Shown here in pieces: positions 60,014-64,000 of a stretch of 64,000 bases of DNA. Origin of the DNA: Adhaeribacter terrigena. GTDB lineage: Bacteria; Bacteroidota; Bacteroidia; Cytophagales; Hymenobacteraceae. Numbering within the stretch: position 1 is the first letter of the stretch; each line of letters begins with the position of its first letter. The stretch spans positions 248,001 to 312,000 of the forward strand of contig NZ_JAEHFX010000001.1 in NCBI RefSeq assembly GCF_016623615.1, written 5' to 3'. The notes below the pieces were generated by a model, which worked only from the letters and a program-made list of their open reading frames with translations, made no database searches and was not told the DNA's origin. A program made the position numbers and the translations under genes.

Positions 60014-61034
60014 AAGACTGATTGCCGCCACTTTTTTAACCGTTTTTAGTTCCGTTTTCTGGAGTTGCGATTCGAGTACTCAGAAGCGGGAAAAAGTAGG
60101 AAAAGCTCCCGAAATTAAAGAACCGGAGATGCTGAAAAGCCCCGCTTTTATTGCCGATTCGGCTTATAAATATACGGCCGCGCAGGTGGGCTTCGGTCCG
60201 CGTATTCCCAATACTGAAGCCCACGTTAAAACCGGCGATTATTTAATTGCCAAGCTGAAGGCCTTTGGCGCTACGGTTACCGTGCAGGAATTCGAAAGCA
60301 TGGCGTTTGACGGCACGATGCTGAAAATGCGCAACATCATTGGCTCCATAAATCCGGACGCCAAGAAACGGGTTATGCTGGCGGCGCACTGGGACACGCG
60401 CCCCTGGGCCGATAAAGATTATCAGCGGAAAGATGAACCCATAGATGGCGCCAACGACAGCGCCAGCGGCGTGGGTATTTTGCTGGAAATTGCTCGGGTA
60501 ATTAACGGGGCGAAGGAAAAACCGAACATAGGAGTAGACATCGTTTTTTTTGACGGTGAAGACTACGGTTACGATGAAAGTACGCAGCACGACAAAGTAA
60601 ACAAACTAGCCAACAGCGGTACCGATACGTGGTGCCTGGGTTCGCAATACTGGGCAAAGAACCTGCACACACCGGGCTATAAAGCCGATTATGGTATTCT
60701 GCTGGATATGGTTGGTTCTAAAACGGCCAAATTTGCCAAAGATGCTTCGTCGCGGAATTATGCCTCGCACGTGCTGAACAAGGTTTGGGATGTAGCCGAT
60801 AAAATTGGTTATGGCGAATATTTCGTGCACGTAAACACGCCAGGCATTACCGACGACCACGATTACGTAAACCAGGCCGGCACCCCGATGATCGATATTA
60901 TTGAGTACAATCCGCTCACCAACGATTATTTTGCGCCCTACCACCACACCCACCAGGATAATATGAATATTATTGAACGCCGCAGCTTAAAAGCGGTAGG
61001 CCAAACGGTGCTGGAAGTGCTTTACCGGGAGTAG
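60006..61034 (+). CDS. M28 family lipoprotein, glutaminyl cyclase-like
   Basis: A 342-aa lipoprotein (lipobox SVFWSC, cysteine 21). The domain resembles zinc-dependent glutaminyl-peptide cyclotransferases and M28 aminopeptidases: [61 protein letters not shown] and HTHQDNM. Bacteroidota QC-type enzymes make N-terminal pyroglutamate on exported proteins whose signal peptides expose Gln, which fits the many A-Q cleavage sites seen in this window's exported proteins (inference). It is coupled to cysS by an 8-base overlap. Confidence 0.85.
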   Translation: MNKRLIAATFLTVFSSVFWSCDSSTQKREKVGKAPEIKEPEMLKSPAFIADSAYKYTAAQVGFGPRIPNTEAHVKTGDYLIAKLKAFGATVTVQEFESMAFDGTMLKMRNIIGSINPDAKKRVMLAAHWDTRPWADKDYQRKDEPIDGANDSASGVGILLEIARVINGAKEKPNIGVDIVFFDGEDYGYDESTQHDKVNKLANSGTDTWCLGSQYWAKNLHTPGYKADYGILLDMVGSKTAKFAKDASSRNYASHVLNKVWDVADKIGYGEYFVHVNTPGITDDHDYVNQAGTPMIDIIEYNPLTNDYFAPYHHTHQDNMNIIERRSLKAVGQTVLEVLYRE

Positions 61035-61063
61035 AAAACGGTATTACTTTGAAGGTAAAAAGT
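61035..61063 (-). repeat. R29 copy fused to a terminator
   Basis: It starts on the base after the M28 stop codon (AAAACGGTATT) and its final AAAAAGT is the 5' arm of the terminator. Confidence 0.7.
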
Positions 61064-61104
61064 CCTGAATAGCTGGTCTTGTACCGGCAGTTCAGGACTT
61101 TTGG
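61057..61104. terminator. Shared terminator of convergent genes
   Basis: Arms AAAAAGTCCTGAA (61057-61069) and TTCAGGACTTTT (61091-61102) serve the M28 lipoprotein gene and the LD-carboxypeptidase gene. Confidence 0.85.
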
Positions 61105-61130
61105 TTTAGTTGCTTTAGGAATATGTTTTT

Positions 61131-62027
61131 TTAATTTTTCGCTAAATACTCCAACCAACTTCCATCTTTCCCAACTTCCAGTCTAGCTTTCCGGCCGCAA
61201 ACCAAGGCTAAATTATGCGCTTCGTGGCCAACCGGGAAATCGAAACAAACCGGGAAATTGTATTTAGATGTGTGTTCGCGGATAATTTCGTAAGCGTTTT
61301 GCCCGAAAGGAATGAGGTTGTCTTTCATGTCGCTCATGTGACCGATGATGAGGCCGGCGAGGTTTTGTAATTTACCGCAGCGGTCTAAATGCACCAGCAT
61401 CCGGTCGAGGTGATACAGGTATTCGTCGAGATCTTCCAGGAAAAGGATCTTACCATCGTAATCGAAATCGGAACGGGTGCCGATTATGGTGTGCAGGATC
61501 GATAAATTACCGCCAACCAATTCGCCTTCCGCCTTACCCAAACGGTTAAAAGTATGTGCTGGAACTTCGTAGGAAATAGCTTCACCAAACAGAATTTTGC
61601 GCAGACTTTCGATTGCGGCTTCGCTGCCTTCGCGCGGAAAAAGAATGGGCATAATGGCGTGCAGGCTTTCGAAACCAAGTTTATACAGGTGCGCGTGCAA
61701 AGCCGTTACATCGCTGAAACCAATTACCCATTTCGGGTTTCGGGCGAATTCGGTGAAATCCAGATCGTCTAAGATTCGGGCGGTGCCGTAACCGCCGCGG
61801 GCGCATAAAATAGCTTTTACTGAAGCATCGTCGAGGAAACGCTGCAGGTCGCTTCGGCGAAGTGCGTCGGAGCCGGCAAACTGGTGAAATTCCGCGCCAA
61901 TAGTTTCGCCTAAAATTACTTCCAGTCCCCAGCTTTGTAACACCGTTATGGCAGGCTGCATTTCTTCCAGGCTCACTTTTCGGGCAGTAGAAACGATCGC
62001 AATTTTATCGCCGGCTTGCAGGTTCAT
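61131..62027 (-). CDS. LD-carboxypeptidase (S66 family)
   Basis: It removes the terminal D-alanine from tetrapeptides during murein recycling. The 298-aa protein shows the catalytic serine at residue 105 in GFSDVTALHAH, a glutamate near 198 in LFLEDLDEYLY, and a histidine near 268 in FPVGHEAHNLAL, in the order of the Ser-Glu-His triad. No signal peptide is visible, consistent with a cytoplasmic enzyme. It is convergent with the M28 lipoprotein gene. Confidence 0.92.
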   Translation of the reverse strand: MNLQAGDKIAIVSTARKVSLEEMQPAITVLQSWGLEVILGETIGAEFHQFAGSDALRRSDLQRFLDDASVKAILCARGGYGTARILDDLDFTEFARNPKWVIGFSDVTALHAHLYKLGFESLHAIMPILFPREGSEAAIESLRKILFGEAISYEVPAHTFNRLGKAEGELVGGNLSILHTIIGTRSDFDYDGKILFLEDLDEYLYHLDRMLVHLDRCGKLQNLAGLIIGHMSDMKDNLIPFGQNAYEIIREHTSKYNFPVCFDFPVGHEAHNLALVCGRKARLEVGKDGSWLEYLAKN

Positions 62028-62028
62028 T

Positions 62029-62094
62029 TTGTTAATGATTGATTGAGTGAATTAGTGAATGATTGGGTTAGTGAATGAGAGAATAATTGAGTGT
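62029..62094 (+). repeat. GATTGAGTGAATTAGTGAATG direct-repeat run
   Basis: Short units GATTG, AGTGAATTAGTGAATG and TTAGTGAATGAGAG recur upstream of the LD-carboxypeptidase start, related to the 47801-47898 family. Confidence 0.4.
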
Positions 62095-62124
62095 CAGCGT
62101 GGATGAATTCCGGGGTAAATAAAG

Positions 62125-62153
62125 ACTTTTTTAGCGGAAAAGCATAGCGTTTT
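62125..62153 (+). repeat. R29 copy
   Basis: It begins ACTTTTTTAGCGG and ends GCATAGCGTTTT, 19 bases beyond the end of the small membrane protein gene. Confidence 0.8.
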
Positions 62154-62171
62154 GGGGCGTAAAACTACGCT

Positions 62172-62348
62172 TCAGGAACGTCTTTTTTTGAAGAAAAGGA
62201 AATAGATGCCGAGTACCAGCGCCACTAACACAATGGCATAATAATAGAGCGGTTCGCGGTTTTTTTCCTGCACTATATCCGTCACGATCGCGTACAGGTT
62301 TATACCGAAAAGGAGCAACAGGAAAATACCGGCAATTTTATAACGCAT
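62172..62348 (-). CDS. Small two-helix membrane protein (58 aa)
   Basis: A short ATG-to-TGA frame encodes MRYKIAGIFLLLLFG, then INLYAIVTDIVQ, a charged turn EKNREP, a second helix YYYAIVLVALVLGIYFLFF and a basic end KKRRS. Two membrane helices with a charged loop and basic tail, and a clean ATG, support a real gene. I do not recognise the family. It lies between the LD-carboxypeptidase and nucleoside transporter genes on the same strand. Confidence 0.6.
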   Translation of the reverse strand: MRYKIAGIFLLLLFGINLYAIVTDIVQEKNREPLYYYAIVLVALVLGIYFLFFKKRRS

Positions 62349-62363
62349 GGGGAGCTTAATTAA

Positions 62364-62392
62364 AAAACGGTAGGGTTTGGGGTGAAAAAACT
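62364..62392 (-). repeat. R29 copy next to a terminator
   Basis: It begins AAAACGGTAGGG and ends GAAAAAACT, immediately beside the transporter terminator. Confidence 0.7.
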
Positions 62393-62427
62393 AAAAGCTC
62401 CTCTTTTATGCAAAAAGAGAAGCTTTC
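62393..62427 (-). terminator. Nucleoside transporter gene terminator
   Basis: Arms AAAGCTCCTCTTTT (62394-62407) and AAAAGAGAAGCTTT (62413-62426) have one mismatch; the minus-strand side continues TAGTTTTTTC. Confidence 0.75.
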
Positions 62428-62451
62428 AGGTATTCGTTTTTTATTCTGGCA

Positions 62452-63726
62452 TTACATTAACAAACCCGCCAGCGTAGCCGACAGGTAAGAAGCCAGGGTA
62501 CCGCAGATCAAGGCCCGCACGCCCAGGTTCGCCAAATCTTTACGGCGCGTTGGAGCCAGCTCGCCGATACCACCCACCTGAATGGCAATGGAGCTGAAGT
62601 TGGCAAAACCGCAAAGCGCAAAACTGGCGATCAGGAAAGACTTCGGTTCGAGCTTGTCTTTTAAAGCCGTCAGGTCGAGGTAAGCTACGAATTCGTTCAG
62701 CACCATTTTGGTACCCATTAAAGAACCGGCATCGAAAATATCTTTGGTAGGAACGCCCATGGCCCAGGCAAAACCGGCAAAAACGGCCCCCAGAATGGTT
62801 TTCAGGCTTAGCTTACTCAGATCTACGCCTACGCCGGTAAGGTCTAAACCGGCGCTTACCAATAAACCACCAATGGAGCCCAGTAAATAATCTACCAGTG
62901 CAATTAAGGCAATAAAACCGAGTAGCATGGCAATTACGTTCAGGCCTACGCGAAGGCCATCGGATGCGCCGTGCGAAATGGCATCGATCAGATTAGAGTG
63001 CTGTTTGGTTACTTCCAGTTTTACTGTGCCTTTTGTTTCGGAAGGTTCGGTTTCGGGGTACACGATTTTGGAAATCACGAGTGCTGCCGGGGCCGCCATT
63101 AAACTGGCCGCAATTAAATATTCGGCCGGAACACCCAGGGCAATGTAAACCGCCATTACGCCGCCGGCAATACAGGCCATACTTCCGGCCATGGAAGCTA
63201 AAAGTTCGGAACGCGTCATACCAGCCAGGTACGGTTTGATCATGATCTGCGCTTCTACCTGGCCCACAAAAGCACTCGCTACGTTACTCAACGCCTCGGA
63301 ACCGGAAACGCCCATGAGCCAGTGCACGGCTTTGGCAATTACGGCTACAATGCGCTGCATCAGGCCAATGTGGTATAGAATGTTTACCAGCACGGCCACA
63401 AAGATAATGGTAGGAATAATGTTGAAAAAGAAAACGAAGCTGTTGGAAGGACCGAAAACCTGAGCCATGAGTTCGCGGTTTACCAGCGGGCCAAAAACGA
63501 ATTCAGCGCCTTTACTCGAAAAATCCAGGAGTTTGGTTACGCCGGCGCCCAGTTTCCCGAAGATCACTTTACCAATGGGCACTTTCAGAATGAAAATTGC
63601 CAGACCTAACTGCACCAGTAAACCTACTATTACCAGCCGGTAGTTAATGGCTTTGCGATTATTCGACATTAAAAAAGCGATGCCTAAAATAAGTGCTACG
63701 CCAATAAGCCCGGTAAAACGGTCCAT
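62452..63726 (-). CDS. Concentrative nucleoside transporter (NupC/CNT family)
   Basis: A 424-aa inner-membrane transporter with about ten helices. Family signatures are VFFFNIIPTIIFVAVLVNILYHIG, SNVASAFVGQVEAQIMIKPYL, the late MGVPTKDIFDAGSLMGTKMVLNEFVAY and ANFSSIAIQVGGIGELAP, the latter two holding substrate and cation contacts. It imports nucleosides with a sodium or proton gradient; specificity is not resolvable. An exact -7 element lies about 90 bases upstream. Confidence 0.95.
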   Translation of the reverse strand: MDRFTGLIGVALILGIAFLMSNNRKAINYRLVIVGLLVQLGLAIFILKVPIGKVIFGKLGAGVTKLLDFSSKGAEFVFGPLVNRELMAQVFGPSNSFVFFFNIIPTIIFVAVLVNILYHIGLMQRIVAVIAKAVHWLMGVSGSEALSNVASAFVGQVEAQIMIKPYLAGMTRSELLASMAGSMACIAGGVMAVYIALGVPAEYLIAASLMAAPAALVISKIVYPETEPSETKGTVKLEVTKQHSNLIDAISHGASDGLRVGLNVIAMLLGFIALIALVDYLLGSIGGLLVSAGLDLTGVGVDLSKLSLKTILGAVFAGFAWAMGVPTKDIFDAGSLMGTKMVLNEFVAYLDLTALKDKLEPKSFLIASFALCGFANFSSIAIQVGGIGELAPTRRKDLANLGVRALICGTLASYLSATLAGLLM

Positions 63727-63815
63727 AAAATTTGGTTTGTTAAAAAAATAAAAACGCCGAAAATGCTTGCAGCAAGGAGAAAATCAAACTGTTATGCATG
63801 CAGTTTTTAAGCCGC

Positions 63816-63823
63816 CAAAGATA
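63816..63823 (-). promoter_or_regulatory. -7 element for the nucleoside transporter gene
   Basis: The minus strand reads TATCTTTG, with TTG 23 bases further upstream as a possible -33 partner. Confidence 0.5.
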
Positions 63824-63860
63824 AGTAAAATTTGCTAGTTGCTTCACAATGCGTTAACAT

Positions 63861-63896
63861 AAAAAAAAGTCTTCCGGCCACGGCCGAAAGACTTTT
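63861..63896 (-). terminator. Superoxide dismutase gene terminator
   Basis: Arms AAAAGTCTT (63865-63873) and AAGACTTTT (63888-63896) with inner CCGGCC/CGGCCG; the minus-strand side ends in eight T residues. Confidence 0.85.
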
Positions 63897-63919
63897 GGGT
63901 GCTGAAACAATACCGTTTT
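63891..63919 (+). repeat. R29 copy fused to a terminator
   Basis: Its leading ACTTTT is the terminator arm and it ends CAATACCGTTTT, two bases short of the superoxide dismutase stop codon. Confidence 0.75.
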
Positions 63920-63921
63920 GC

Positions 63922-64000
63922 TTAGTTAGCGTTGTAGAGATTCTCTACTTCCTGCCAGTTAATGATGTTAAAAAACGCCGCAATATAATCCGGGCGACGA
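63922..64000 (-). CDS. Superoxide dismutase (Fe/Mn), C-terminal end only
   Basis: The last 25 codons are visible and read RRPDYIAAFFNIINWQEV then ENLYNAN and TAA. RRPDY, AFFNIINW and EV are the conserved C-terminus of Fe/Mn superoxide dismutases, which convert superoxide to peroxide and oxygen. The rest, including the metal ligands, lies beyond the window edge. Fe versus Mn cannot be told from this fragment. Confidence 0.85.
   Translation of the reverse strand, partial: RRPDYIAAFFNIINWQEVENLYNAN

Noticed and set aside
1-64000. CRISPR array suggested by the many short repeats
   Set aside because: R29 copies are dispersed, in both orientations and not regularly spaced with unique spacers; there are no cas genes.
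1-64000. Insertion sequence or REP-associated transposase as source of the repeats
   Set aside because: No DDE, HUH/Y1 or serine transposase motif was seen in any frame of the window.

Overview
The window reads as chromosomal DNA of a gliding-type Bacteroidota, most likely order Cytophagales and close to the Hymenobacteraceae (Adhaeribacter/Pontibacter type). Evidence seen in the sequence: a full-length SprA translocon gene of the type IX secretion system (T9SS), four T9SS cargo genes with type A or type B C-terminal sorting domains, -7 promoter elements of the Bacteroidota form TAnnTTTG, and near absence of Shine-Dalgarno sequences. The genus is inference. There are no rRNA or tRNA genes, CRISPR arrays, prophages or recognisable transposases.

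Layout. 1-2.7 kb: 3' end of a ComA-like phosphosulfolactate synthase, a DedA protein, aroE and a YkvA-like protein. 3-5 kb: uvrB. 5.5-16.4 kb: a type A T9SS cargo gene, a B12-binding radical SAM enzyme and a giant (about 2,130 aa) modular T9SS cargo gene. 16.6-29.3 kb: an M28 peptidase, then the minus-strand block maeB-ruvA-sprA-gcvH-vanZ. 29.9-32.2 kb: type B T9SS cargo. 32.6-35.8 kb: tatA-gatA-lytic transglycosylase. 36.1-38.3 kb: a GAF-LytTR regulator and a lipoprotein. 38.5-47.8 kb: an envelope block (flippase, dut, nucleotidyltransferase, TPR protein, DUF4292 lipoprotein, EnvC-like factor) with a second, oppositely oriented type B cargo gene lying between the last two members. 48-51 kb: enoyl-CoA hydratase, mscL, DUF3078 protein and a small basic secreted protein. 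51.3-56.4 kb: rimP-nusA-infB. 56.6-64 kb: an EEP-family protein, cysS, a QC-like M28 lipoprotein, an LD-carboxypeptidase, a 58-aa membrane protein, a CNT nucleoside transporter and the 3' end of a superoxide dismutase gene.

The most unusual content is between the genes. I find about 40 copies of one dispersed repeat of constant 29-nt length (called R29 here): ASTTTT at one end, AAA at positions 15-17 and TAnCGTTTT at the other end. Copies occur in both orientations in almost every intergenic gap, and several share bases with the A/T tracts of intrinsic terminators or overlap stop codons; at least two full matches lie inside coding sequence. I do not recognise it as a described family. The gaps also carry a pair of related 174-225 bp inverted-repeat elements (5119-5343 and 51041-51214), a GTCTGAA-type repeat family, and several long perfect hairpins.

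Functionally the genes are mostly housekeeping plus cell-envelope and secretion: SprA exports the sorting-domain cargo; the transglycosylase, EnvC-like factor, LD-carboxypeptidase and flippase act on the cell wall and surface; rimP-nusA-infB, gatA and cysS serve translation; uvrB and ruvA serve DNA repair. The type B cargo genes show a sharp change in base composition between their N-terminal and C-terminal halves, which suggests modular exchange.
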